Positions 52,083 through 63,640 of a DNA stretch of 64,000 nucleotides are shown one piece after another (position 1 is the stretch's first letter; every line of letters starts with the position of its first letter). The notes below the pieces were generated by a model that was given only the letters and a program-made list of their open reading frames with translations, did no database searches and was not told where the DNA came from. The DNA comes from Ctena decussata (taxonomy: Eukaryota; Mollusca; Bivalvia; Lucinida; Lucinidae). The DNA lies in the NCBI GenBank assembly GCA_963989385.1, contig OZ022510.1, positions 33,981,448 to 34,045,447 of the forward strand, in the 5' to 3' direction. The translations under genes were made by a program, and so were the position numbers.

Positions 52083-53325
52083 GAAGACGCTTTTTATAAA
52101 ATGTATTACTGAGCTCCATGTTAAAATAGAGTTATCTCCCATCCTCCATACAGTCATTTATTGCAAACAGTCGGAATTTTTCGCACCGAAATGGCGTGCG
52201 AAAACCGGTTTTTTACCAGCTATTCTCTTAAGCTAGTCTGTCAAGCTTTGTTCACCATCTTCATTCACTACCAGATGATACTCCATATGAGAAGACGTAA
52301 CTAGCCATCGTTTACATCGAGTCAGAATGAAAATGCAGTGAAAAAAAGGGGGGGGGGCTTATAATTATTTCAGTTACTTTCCAATAGATTCATATGCCTG
52401 CGCCTTGTTTTCACGTAAATTGTTTCTGAAATTGGAATCATTCCATCGTTGTTTCCTCGATTGATTGTGAACACCTTCAAGATATTCTGCACGCTAATAG
52501 TTTCCTGGTTCATTGGTCTCCAAGAATGCCATTTGAATGAATATTCTGGTTGTTACGACAAATGAAAAGAGTCTTGTATCAGCTTCTTGAAAATGTAAAA
52601 TATTTAGTTCAGAATCCCATCACAAGAGGTAGCTAGAAGGACCGAATCTCACTCTTCATGTAGGTGCCCTTACCTACGGGGCACATGACGTCGCAGTGAG
52701 TCTCACAGACTTGAAGAAAAGAGAGCATCAGCTGTTAGGAATGTTGTGAAAAAGTTTCACTGTTGGATGAAAACAAACTACAAAGTATGGACTATATTTG
52801 AAAATTGGTCGTGGTCTCGAGCCATAAAAAAATAAATAATAGATATAGAAAAACTTATCTCATCATTCGCTTTAACATGTACATGTATCAACACAATCAA
52901 TTGCGGGAAATGTATTGAATAGAATAGGAAAGACACGTCTCATACGATATTATAAAATCATCAATTAACACCGACTTTTTATGCATACAGGCTCTTAAAA
53001 TTCATTTCTTCTTCAGTGTTTTGATTGTTTTTTCATAATTTTATGTTAATATTAAATTGGGGGATTTTTAAGTTGTAAACATAACCCCGCAAATTGCATA
53101 CTAATATAGTAAAATGCACTAAAATGCAGGGGGCATCTCTATTTATTTCGCGAGATCATTTTTATATGCAAAGTTACATATTTTATGCAAACGGATTCGA
53201 AATCTGCAATAATTATTCTTTCTTTAGATATATATTTTAACAGGAGAAACGTAGAAATAATTGGAGGAATTTTACTATATTTGAAAAATTATTTAATGTT
53301 TTTCCGCGAAACCCCGCAGTTCACC

Positions 53326-54535
53326 TGTATATCTGCTTACGAACAAAATGTCGATTTTTCAAATGAATGGATTTGTTGCTCTTGTTTAATTTTAATAAGA
53401 TTTAAACAGTGGCACGATAAAAGGTAAAAAGATAAAAGGTTCTCCCTGTTGTACACCAAGAAAAAAGTGGACGAAGTGGATGGTTGATGTTGGTGTGTGA
53501 TGGTGGGGGTGGGCGTAGGAACGGAGAGGGGCGTTCAAGGCAGGTGAGGGGGATTACCGAATAGAAAACTATGGAAATTTTGTTTTCCAAATCTGGGTAC
53601 CTTCCTTTTTTGTTCAACACAATATTGAAAGGGGAAAACACATAATTTGAATCCTTCTGCTTTTTCAGACTTAGAGCCGATTCATTTTCCTCATAAATAC
53701 GCACTTTATCCTTCAAAACATTTGTACTTTCAGTTTGTAAATATTGATGCGTTGTAAACTCATGTAGCTTCTATGAGTATCCGAATGTATAACCTTGCAA
53801 ATTATTAGTGTGTATATTTAGCAAATCTTTTAAAGTTATGAGCTATTTTATAGGTGTGAAAAACTTTGATTCCGAACCTTTTTACGAGACAGCCTGCACT
53901 GCTTAGACTAGTCTGCGTACATGCGCATTCTAGTCAGAAAAAGTGGTACGCACTAGAATTAGTAAGATGTTGCAGGTTTTGACTCTCTGTGCACTTACTG
54001 AGCAGACTAGGCATATGCTCAGTTCAAAAATGCTCATCTGAAGACTTTATTCGCGTGGCGCAAATCTAAATATTCCAGCCACATTCAATGATAACAGATT
54101 TATTCCTCATGCTCAGCTGCCAAATAACGCTGAAACAACGGCGTGTCATTAACGTTGGTTAAACGTTAAGTACTATGACGTTGAATAAGCGTTGATATTG
54201 ATGGTTACATATTACTTTAGACATAGCTGATTATGTGAGGCGCAAATTTTAACTTAGTAATAAAGAGGCTTATTGAAGATTTTTTGATATAGTTTACCCA
54301 CTGACCACAAAACATTGAATCACATTGAATCAACGTTGATTCAATGATAATTCAACATTTTGTGTTCGCTGGCTTGATGAGACCGAACTGCAAACAGCGC
54401 ATATCCTGATACGACTGCTCTACTAGGCCTGCAATGTGTGTCCCAGTAGTAAAAACTGCGGGATATTATAACTAATATACTGATCTCAAACTCTCAAAAG
54501 TAGACTTTGGAAATGTTAAAAATCGGTACTTTGTT
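53326..54535. other. No gene recognised; two TTGAATCAA/ACGTT palindromes
   Basis: 54139-54200 (gctgaaacaacggcgtgtca, taacgttggttaaacgtta) and 54300-54372 (tgaatcaacgttgattcaat, acattttgtgttcgctgg) are ACGTT/TTGAATCAA-core short elements. A C-rich minus-strand frame (53402-53716) is low complexity. Confidence 0.5.
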
Positions 54536-54655
54536 GTCTACCGCCAGCTTGCCTTGAAAACACCAATTTTCGTCCGATCACCGAAGTTAAACTACGCCGA
54601 ACCCGGTTAGTCCTTGGATTGGTGATCGACTGGGAATACCGGATTTTGCAGAATT
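54536..54655 (+). pseudogene. 5S rRNA-like sequence, probably a pseudogene
   Basis: The order gtctaccgcca, cttgaaaacacc, cgtccgatcaccgaagttaa, actacgccgaacccggttag, tccttggattggtgatcgac, tgggaataccgg matches animal 5S rRNA over its full ~120 nt. The internal promoter region (gaagttaaactacgccg, ggattggtgatcg, tgggaatacc) is recognisable with changes. The terminal stem no longer pairs well (gtctac against gcagaat) and the usual ggtgctgtaggc end reads ttttgcagaat, so a dead dispersed copy is more likely than an active gene. It could also be the head of a 5S-derived SINE, but no such tail was identified. T-rich sequence follows. Confidence 0.85.
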
Positions 54656-55261
54656 TTGTCTGCTTTTCTTTATTTATTTTCTATTATTTTTCTTTTATAG
54701 TTTTCCCCCGAATACATGTATTTTTAAGCTGTGCGAACGTTAAAGCCCTTTTGATATATTCTACCGTTTACCGTCTACTGTGCACTGTCTACTCGCTCTT
54801 CGTTTTGGAGCATGCTGGAAAGTAGTGCATGCTGTTCGCGGTTTTCTCTATACTATTTACTTCCAATGAAGTGTCTGTTGTCTGTTTACTGCGTCCTTGA
54901 TACTTTTACTGCGGCCTGTCTGCTACAACATTGACGTGGTGTAAGCACAGGGACATGGGTACAAGGTCGCAGCATGTGCGCCTGTTTAAGCGCATCCGGA
55001 CTCTACAATGATGTATACCCTGATCCAAAAGAATTGTCAGGGCGGAGTTATCTTTGTTCCTTCCCCTAGACTTTTCTATTGTACAAAAAGGAGCACAGGC
55101 AAACACGCTGCTCACTCACCGGTACCAAAAATTATTTAGCTGTCACAAAACTTGTTAATACAATGTAAAGTTATGCAACAACTGGATGTGCGGTATAGCC
55201 AACAACAGACGCACGTGTCAAGCCATATATTAACTGTCCTTGTACAGCGTCGATCAAAAAG

Positions 55262-55440
55262 GGGATGGATTGATGACTTACGATTTTTAGTCATTTTCAG
55301 CAGTATTTCAGTCATATCAGGACGATGGGAGGGTAACAATGAAAGGCTCTTTGCAACGGTTTATGATTAAGAACGCCTATGGGAATAGAGCTTGGGACCG
55401 CTAGATCAGCAGGCCGGCGCTTCACCCACGACTGATCAGA
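55262..55440 (-). mobile_element. SINE family A, partial, minus strand
   Basis: ggatggattgatgacttacg, attttcagcagtatttcagt, catatcaggacgatggg at the tail side; gcttgggaccgctagatcag, caggccggcgcttcaccc at the head side. The B box is damaged. Confidence 0.7.
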
Positions 55441-57489
55441 TACACAGGCTGATCTTATTATTTCCTTTCCGCACATCCAATAAGGTATCTTTTCATGCGA
55501 CGTCAATCATTTACTATTTAAATTTACCAGATCAACTGCGAGGAAGCACAGACTGACCTTACATAGATAGGGATGAAATAAATGCACAGGCTTATCTGAG
55601 TCTTTGCTATTCGTACGTGCTATCTTAGTACATGTACATGTACAGCCCAATTCCTGATCTTCATGTATGATCATAAGGCCTGTCATCTTCGCAAGCCAAA
55701 TGTACCAAGTCTACTTTGTTCCTTATGTAATTACGTAATTAACAAATTAAGAAGCAATTTGGACTTAGGAGCCTTTACTTGCAATGTTTACAGCCTGTAT
55801 GTGACCAAATTCACTTTGTATATCCCTATGATCGAAATTTCAACTTTGTGAACGGAGACGACAGTATGTCCTCATGATTCAAATATTTTCTTTTCGAACG
55901 TATAAAATGTACAGTTTTGTGTTTTGCTTCACATTTCAAGTGATTAAAAAAGCCCAATGTGTTACATCTGAAACCACGTACAAAATAGGAACGAAACTGA
56001 TTATTATACAGGGAGGATGCGCAGGCTGATCTGATGCTTCGCTTTTACACCGATAATCTGCACATTATATACTGACACAAACAAGAAACGTCCGCTTTAC
56101 ATTTGTGTCTCTGAATTCCAAATTCACACAGACATTTCATTCAATTGTTTTGTTTCAATAAAGTCGATTATTCAGCAATGGTGTGCGCTAAACGAAAATC
56201 CGTTCAATGAACATCGGCGATAATGATAATGCCGCAAGCGCCAGTACCCAAATTTCGAAAGTCACAAAATCAGTATCTCGTAAGTTCTTCTCGTTTTAAC
56301 CATCGCAGCTCATCCTAGCATCACTGAGCAGACATGCTTCTGAGATTTTATGGGTGCTGGATGCATTCTTAATTGTCACGACCGCTGGCATTAATCTGTC
56401 ACGTAAAGTGACGTCACAAAACGTCGATCACGACCGTGCATAGATACACGCAAACATTACCTTGTTGGTCCATCAGTTTGGAAGTCAATGGCACATGACT
56501 GCTTCAAAATTCATTTCTAGACATCAATAGCATTGAAATCAGCATCATTCAGCATTGCAAAATTTGGTTTCAAAATTACTTGATTAAGTTTCTGTAAGAG
56601 GTGGGGTAATAAAACCGGGTTTTAGTGCACCGGGATTTCAGATGTCAGACATAATTTTTATTTATTTATTGCATGTTGTCAAGATTGTTCACAAGTATAG
56701 CCAATTGAAACAAAAACAGCTTCAAAATGATGAACGCTTATGGAGATACGGAAGTTCCAAAATCGTTATTAATTTAATTAAAAGGGAGATAATTTTATAA
56801 ATCGAAGTCTTTGGGCTGCTTTCTCGTTTATTTAATAAGCGTTTTTTGTTTTTAAAAGTTGATTTTTCGTTTTTCGATGTTTCTGACCCTCGTTTGACGC
56901 AAAATGTTTCAGGTTTTGATGAATAAAATGCTGTTGACAAGAAAAAATGGTGTTTTGACATTAGGTTTGATAAATCTAGTGGCTATGGAGAAAAATTAAA
57001 ACAGTTGCATCTTTATGTGTGCCAGACGCTTAGGAAACACTTTATTTTATTTTTTACAGCTACAACTTTACTGGCTTAAAAGATACAGAACCCTAGAAAA
57101 CGGACGTTTCTTTTTTGTTTCAGTATATAAAAACATTATTTTGGCAAGTCTCAGTTGCGGCAAAACATCCAATGGGCACAAACCCGCTGAAAGAACGTCG
57201 TATTATTGTCAATGTTGACACGATGTTCCTTTTAGATTTAGAGTGCATCCCCGTTGATACGAAGTTTTTCGACATTGAACTTGACAGTTTACACCCTATA
57301 ATTTAGGTGTTCCAATATTCGTGAAATATTTCATTTTGCGAGCCAACAGAGATTCGCGAATATAAGCGTAAATAAACTGTCGCGAGTATCTATATGTTGG
57401 GTGTGCCCGACTTAGGCACTATTCTGATTCTTTTTTAAGGGTTTGCATACAGGGATGATGTTATAAGTATATAAATGTCGGAAGCGCAG
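55441..57489. other. No gene or clear repeat recognised
   Basis: Mixed AT-rich sequence. 56400-56450 contains gtaaagtgacgtcacaaaac then gtcgatcacg, possibly a worn ACGT-core element. Frames of 62-79 codons show no motif or splice support. Confidence 0.35.
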
Positions 57490-57600
57490 TCTGCTAAGAC
57501 CTGGCTTACCTAGTTCGAATCCCGCGGCGGCGGAATTTGTCAAATCATTAACGGCGGTTCCTTGGGCGCAGAATATCAGTACATCTTAATAAAATGCACC
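57490..57600 (+). mobile_element. tRNA-like SINE fragment
   Basis: gcgcagtctgctaagacctg, then tagttcgaatcccgcggcgg: a B box gttcgaatccc sits in a tRNA-like context, followed by a body gttccttgggcgcagaatat. No second copy in the window, so the assignment is tentative. Confidence 0.4.
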
Positions 57601-57944
57601 TTCCTTCTTACTTTTTTTTTGTATCAAGATTGCTACGTCTTTCATACACGACAGTAAATGTGGTGACAAGAGGTACAATATAACAATGCGTTACGCTTAG
57701 TGAACTTGATTTATTCTACCGAATCTTCTAGTGGACTGATCGGATTCGACAGTGATTGCCAGCGCATATTTGTTACCGCCCTGACATTTCTTTTGGATCA
57801 AGTTATACCTTCAACCAAAGTGGAGTCGCACATACAGATGGAGCCCACATAAGCACCATAGTTAACCGCACTTTATGGGAGATAAACCCTGGTGGCCCGT
57901 TAGAATAATAGATGCATGCCAAAATTTCTATGTAGCACATACTT

Positions 57945-58369
57945 AGGGCGCGTTTACACGACCAAAGTTTCTATGACAAAGTAGGTTTGTCACAGAAAAA
58001 TTTGCTCGCGGAAATTCCAAAATATGACAATGTTTCTTTGACAAATATATATGGTAAAGTTACTTCGATAAATTAAATTTGTCCGTGTAAACGGAGAACT
58101 TTGCTAAAGATTCTGTAACAAAGATCTTTGCTACAAGCGTAGAAAATGTGACAAAGATTTTGTTTCATCGCTGGAGGTAACTTTGACGAATAATATTTGG
58201 TCGTGTGAACACTGCAGCAAATATTTCATTGCCAAAGTTTATGTGACAAAGATTCTATGGCACATTTTCTTTAACAAATAATTTGCTCCGTGTAAACGCA
58301 AAATGTTTGTCATTCTTTCTTTGTTAAAGTTTCTGTGACATAGAAACTTTGCTCGTGTAAACGCGCCCT
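57945..58369. mobile_element. 425-bp element with AGGGCGCGTTTACACGA inverted ends
   Basis: agggcgcgtttacacga, caaagtttctatg at the left and catagaaactttg, ctcgtgtaaacgcgccct at the right. The interior repeats tgacaaag/ctttgtca-type and gtgtaaacg words in both orientations. Target duplication uncertain (acatactt against tatatttg). Confidence 0.8.
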
Positions 58370-58734
58370 TATATTTGGGCCATCAAACACACACGCAGAC
58401 ACATCTAGTTATCTGTAAATTTAAGTTCTGCAATAGTCAAAACAAATAAAAACATAATAATAAATTAAAAAGGCTGTTATGACATTTTTTTTTCTCGTCA
58501 ATTTTAGTTCTGTATGATCGAAATGCAGAGTTTATAAATTTTGGCAATATGTACAAATTTTGGCATTATTTCTTTTCCCTATCGAATTGCTTTCTTCGTC
58601 TGAAGATCGATGTTAATAAAACGTGGACCTAGAATACTTAGTTGTCACTGTGGACAGTCTTCCAATATCATTTTTTTCTGATACCTAATGGAAAGCCCAA
58701 AGAGACGGACCAGATCTTCACATTGATACATACA

Positions 58735-58955
58735 ACCCAGGTGGCACACTGCGTTATAATGATGTCGCATTGACGTCGACGAAACCAGATTACATCGTAT
58801 CGACGTCATTCTGACGCCATGTGCCCTCTGGGATATACTTTACTACCCAGCATTTACAAGACGTCGAAATGACGTAGTATTGACGGTAATGCGGCATGGG
58901 CGGCGCATCGACCCCATTTGACATCATAATGACGTCATGTTCCTGCTGAGCGTAG
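58735..58955. repeat. Two adjacent ACGT-core short elements (right copy)
   Basis: cccaggtggcacactgcgtt ... cgccatgtgccctctggg and cccagcatttacaagacgtc ... gacgtcatgttcctgctgag. Same positions within the segment as 49530-49745. Confidence 0.65.
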
Positions 58956-59189
58956 TCTTATGCTGTTCAAACAGTTTGCATATTTTAATTTACCCTCTCT
59001 ACTGTGACACCTTAAAATTACTGTAATTATTCTAAAATTTGAACAGGTGCTTATACTATCCGACAGTGTGTCAAAAAATACTGATAGGATATGACGCATT
59101 GCACATCTTGATCTGATTCTAAACTGATATCTCAGATACATTTATTCCAAAATTTAGGATTACTGCGGTAATTGTCTGTTAATCTAGCA

Positions 59190-61312
59190 GCTCTTGGGTT
59201 ACATCATTGATAATCAAGAGTCGGTCTTACTTGCACATGCATTTTATGCTCATCTCTTGTGTTGAACGTTATGAACCTTGCCCGGGCAAAATATGTTTGA
59301 CGCTATACGCAAACAGTGGGTACCAATTTAAGTCTGTGCAACTGCGTAGTCTGTCAGAGTAAGTGCAGTGCACCGTTTGATTCTTAGAAGGCATACTTAT
59401 TGCGCCTACCCTGTTCTGATTGTGCTAGTGCACAGACTAGTTTGAAATTATGTGTTTTGCAAATACCATAAGGCTGATTTTATCACGACACGACTCAAAT
59501 GGCCTGCGCAAGGAAAAATGTGTGTTCTGCCCATAATGTTTGCGGCACAATATATATGTATACGCAACCAGGCGGTACCATGATATGTCAACCCTATGTG
59601 TAGTCTACCCTGTTCTGATTGCGCATGCATATAGTCTAGACACGCGTATTTTGCGTATGACATAGGACTGGTTTTATCACGACACGAGGTATGCGCAAGG
59701 AAAAATGTGTTTCACCCCATCTTGGTAAAAGCAAATGCAGTCCGATTAGTGTCAATTCCTTTCGCACACTTTACGGCGCTGCAGTGTATGATGCTCAAGA
59801 TTGTTTATACATGTTATGAACGCATAACTGTTACCACAGACTGGGCTGATTGTTCTCGTCGCATGTGGCTATTTTCCGAGGGTGCGGCTCTTGGGTTACA
59901 TCATTGATATTCAAGATAATCAAGAGACGGTCATATTTGCACGTGCATTTTATGCTCATCTCTTGTGTATAACGTTATGAGGCTTGTGCGGTCAAAATAT
60001 GTTTGACGCTGTAGGCAAACAGTGGGTACCAAGATAAGTCTATGCAACTGCGTAGTCTGTCGAAGTAAATGCAGTGCACTGTTTTATTCCCAGAAGGCAC
60101 ACTTAGTGCGCCTACCCTGTTCTGATTGTGCTAGTGCACAGACTAGTCTGGACATAGGTGTTTTGCATACACGATAAGGTTGATTTTATCACGACATGAC
60201 TTAAACTGGGTTGCGCAAGGAAAAACATGTATTAAAGACATAATGTTTGAAGCGAACTATGTATTTGTATACGCAACCAGGAAGTGCCAAGATATGTCTA
60301 CGCTCATGTGTAGTCTACCCTGTTCTGATTGCGCTTGCGTCCAGTCTAGACACGCGTGTTTTGCGTATGACATAGGACTGGTTTTATCACGACACGAGGT
60401 ATGCGCAAGGAAAAATGTGTGTCACCCCATCTTAGTAAAAGCAAATGCAGTCCGATTAGTGTCAATTCCTTTCGCACACTTTACGGCGCTGCAGTGTATG
60501 ATGCTCAAGATTGTTTATACATGTAATGAACGCATAACTGTTACCACAGACTGGGCTGATTCTTCTCGTCGCATGTGGCTATTTCCCGAGGGTGTGGCTC
60601 TTGGGTTACATCATTGATATTCAAGATAATCAAGAAACGGTCATATTTGCACGTGCATTTTACGCTCATCTCTTGTGTATAACGTTATGAGCCTTGTGCG
60701 GTCAGAATATGTTTGACGCTGTAGGCAAACAGTGGGTACCAAGATAAGTCTATGCAACTGCGTAGTCTGTCGAAGTAAGTGCAGTGCACTGTTTTATTCC
60801 CAGAAGGCACACTAAGTGCGCCTACCCTGTTCTGATTGTGCTAGTGCACAGACTAGTCTGGACATAGGTGTTTTGCATATACGATAAGGTTGATTTTATC
60901 ACGACATGACTTAAACTGGGTTGCGCAAGGAAAAACGTGTGTTAAGCACATAATGTTTGAAGCGAAATATGTATTTGTATACGCAACCAGGAAGTGCCAA
61001 GATATGTCTACGCTCATGTGTAGTCTACCCTGTTCTGATTGCGCTTGCGTCCAGTCTAGACACGCGTGTTTTGCGTATGACATATGCCTGGTTTTATCAC
61101 GACACGAGGTATGGGCAAGGTAAAAGGTGTTTCACCCCATCTTGGTAAAAGCAAATGCAGTCCGATTAGTGTCAATTCCTTTCACACACTTTTCGGCAAT
61201 AGAGTGTATGATGTTCAAGATTGTTCATACATGTTGTGAACGCATAACTGTTACCACAGACTGGGCTGATTCTTCTCGTCGCATGTGGCAATTTTCCGAG
61301 GGTGCGGCTCTT
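59190..61312 (+). repeat. Three tandem ~700-bp units
   Basis: Units begin near 59190, 59886 and 60596. The first matches the first left unit (cgactcaaatggcctg); the second and third are closest to each other (both have gatattcaagataatcaag and acttaaactgggttgcgcaa) and end like the second left unit. The 145-codon frame at 60180-60617 spans a unit boundary and is broken in the sister units. Confidence 0.9.
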
Positions 61313-61468
61313 AAAGAATGTGCATTAATTTTACAAAAAAAGGAATTTGTTCTCTTTACGCGTAGTAAGCAACACTTTGGCTGACAACACTATATATTTA
61401 GACCATCACCCGGTTGGTAAATCTGTTGAATAGTAAACATCAACTTCATTTACTATATCAAAGACTAC

Positions 61469-61657
61469 GATGGATGGATAGATGACGCGATTTTACGTCT
61501 TTTTCAACAGTATTTCAGTTATATCAGGACGATAATGAAAGGATATGTGCAATGGAACCCCGTTTATGGTAGGTAAGATTTTCGACTCAAGCGGGACTCG
61601 AACCTGGTCCGCTAGATGAGTAGGCCAGTGCTGAACCCACTGACCTACCGGGGCTCC
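61469..61657 (-). mobile_element. SINE family A, minus strand (right copy)
   Basis: Counterpart of 51625-51811 with the same ends and B box; shared insertion. Confidence 0.85.
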
Positions 61658-61822
61658 TACCAAAGACAGAGACAGACATAAAAGGTTTTCAAATAAACAT
61701 ACAGACTTGAGATACACATGATCAAAGCTATCTAATCTTTAACAAAATAAACTCAGTCTAAAACCAACAAGATTGATTAATTAGCCGGGAATAATTTGCA
61801 TCAACCCTGACGAGGCTAAAAA

Positions 61823-61923
61823 CCAGTCACATGACGTCCTAATGACGTCGCACTGAAATCGATACGACGTCACCATCTCGCATCGACGTCTATATGACGT
61901 CATTTGGACGCCATGTGCCTACC
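61823..61923. repeat. ACGT-core short element (right copy)
   Basis: agtcacatgacgtcctaatg, gaaatcgatacgacgtcacc, ending catttggacgccatgtgcct. Counterpart of 51980-52082. Confidence 0.65.
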
Positions 61924-63208
61924 GGGAAGATGTTTTTTATAAAATGTATTACTAAGCTCCATGTAAAAATAGAGTTATCTCCCATCTTCTATACAGTCAT
62001 TTGTTGCAAACAGTCGGAACTTTTCGCACCGAAATGTTGCATTTCTCGTGCGAAATCTGATTTTTCCAGCTATTCTCTTAATCTAGTCTGTCAAGCTTTG
62101 TTCACTATCTTCATTCACTACCAGATGATACTCCATATGAGAAGACGTAACTAGCCATCGTTTACATCGAGCGAGAATGAAAATGCAGTGAAAAAAAGGG
62201 GGGGGGGCTTATAATTAGTTCAGCCACTTCCCAATAGATTCATATTTCTCGTAAATTGTTATGAAATAGGAATCATTCCATCGTTGTTTCCTCGATTGGT
62301 TGTGAACACCTTCAAATTATTCTGCACGCTAATAGTTTGCTGGTTCATTGGTCTCCAAGAATGCCATTTAAACGAATATTCTGGTTCTTACGGCAAATGA
62401 AAAGAGTCTTGTATAAGCTTCTTGAAAATGTAAAATATTTAGTTCAGAATCCCATCACAAGAGATAGCTGGAAGAACCAAATCACACTCTTCATGTAGGT
62501 GCCCTTATCTACGGGGCACATGACGTCGCAGCGAGTCTCACAGACTTGAAGAAAAGAGAGCATCAGCTGTTGGGAATGTTGTGAAAAAGTTTCACTGTTG
62601 GATGAAAACAAACTATAAAGTATGGACTATATTTGAACCTTGGTCGTGGTCTCGAGCCATAAAGAAATAAATACGTAAATAAATAGATAAATAGATATAG
62701 AAAATCTTGCGTTTTCCAATATGCAATCGCAACGTATCTCATCATTCGCTTTAACATGTACGTATCAACACAATCAATTGCGGGAAATGTATTGAATAGC
62801 ATAGGAAACACACGTTTTATACGATATTATAAAATCATCAATTAATACCGACTTTTTATGCACACAGGCGCTTAAAATTCATTTCTTCTTCAGTGTTTTG
62901 ATTGTTTTTTTTTTTTTCATAAATTTATGCTAATATTAAATTGGGGGATTTTTAAGTTGTAAACATAGCCCCGCAAATGGCATACTAATATAGTAAAATG
63001 CACTAAAAATGCAGGGGGCATCTCTACTTATTTCGCGAGATCATTTTTATATACAAAATTACATATTTTATGCAAACGGATTCGAAATCTGCAATAATTA
63101 TTCTTTCTTTAGATATATATTTTAACAGGAGAAACGTAGAAATAATTGGGGGAATTTTACTATATTTGAAAAATTATTTAATGTTTTTGCGCGAAAACCC
63201 CGCAGTTT

Positions 63209-63640
63209 AAAAAGAACCCATCCAAAATTGTAGGAAGAGTTAATTACATACAACCCATACCCTGAAGTGTAGAAAATCCTGCCAAAATGACTAAGTTTAA
63301 AAGACCGTAATTCCATCAGAATTGAATCCTTCTCCACCCAAAACCCACATGCATATTTTCATTATGTCTACAATAAGTAAGCAAGGTTTGAAAAAGATCC
63401 GTTGGAAACTGTGGGAGGCATTGATTACACAAACTCCATACTTTACAATGCAAATATTGCCTAAAATGACTAAGTTTAAAAGGCCGTAATTCTGTCAAAA
63501 TAAATGCTGGCCCCATCAAAGACCCACATATGTCCACAATCGGTATGCAAAGTTTGAAAAAGAGCCATTAAAACCTGTGGGAGAGATCGATTGCACAAAC
63601 CCAATACCATAAAGTGTGACGAATGGATTAAATAGCATTC
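63209..63640. repeat. Two ~195-bp tandem repeat units
   Basis: aaatgactaagtttaaaaga, ccgtaattc(c/t), gcaaggtttgaaaaagatcc and ctgtgggaggcattgattac recur at about 63285-63425 and 63465-63600. A third worn unit may precede them (63209-63280). Confidence 0.7.

Larger units (their letters stand above)
49226..53325. repeat. Left copy of a large segmental repeat (4.1 kb)
   Basis: From ttaaaacaaataaaaagata to tttttccgcgaaaccccgca, the segment matches 58434-63208 in order, with scattered substitutions and small indels. Within it: an ACGT-core block (49530-49745), two ~690-bp tandem units (49983-51368), a family E retroposon absent from the other copy (51488-51583), a family A SINE present in both (51625-51811), another ACGT-core block (51980-52082) and a shared ~1.2-kb AT-rich tail. 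Confidence 0.93.
58434..63208. repeat. Right copy of the large segmental repeat (4.8 kb)
   Basis: Matches 49226-53325 from caaaacaaataaaaacataa to tttttgcgcgaaaaccccgc. It has three tandem core units where the left copy has two, lacks the family E insertion, and has a ~30-base extra piece near 62705. Between the two copies lie 5.1 kb of unrelated sequence. Confidence 0.93.

Noticed and set aside
60180..60617. 145-codon open frame, the longest in the right segmental copy, with many cysteines
   Set aside because: It spans the junction of two sub-repeats in a tandem array; the sister units have the frame broken into 66-85 codon pieces, and differences between units do not respect codons.
49226..63208. 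LTR retrotransposon with 4-kb LTRs
   Set aside because: The 5.1 kb between the two direct copies has no gag, protease or polymerase motif, the copies differ in length and carry tandem cores, and no primer-binding or polypurine sites were seen.
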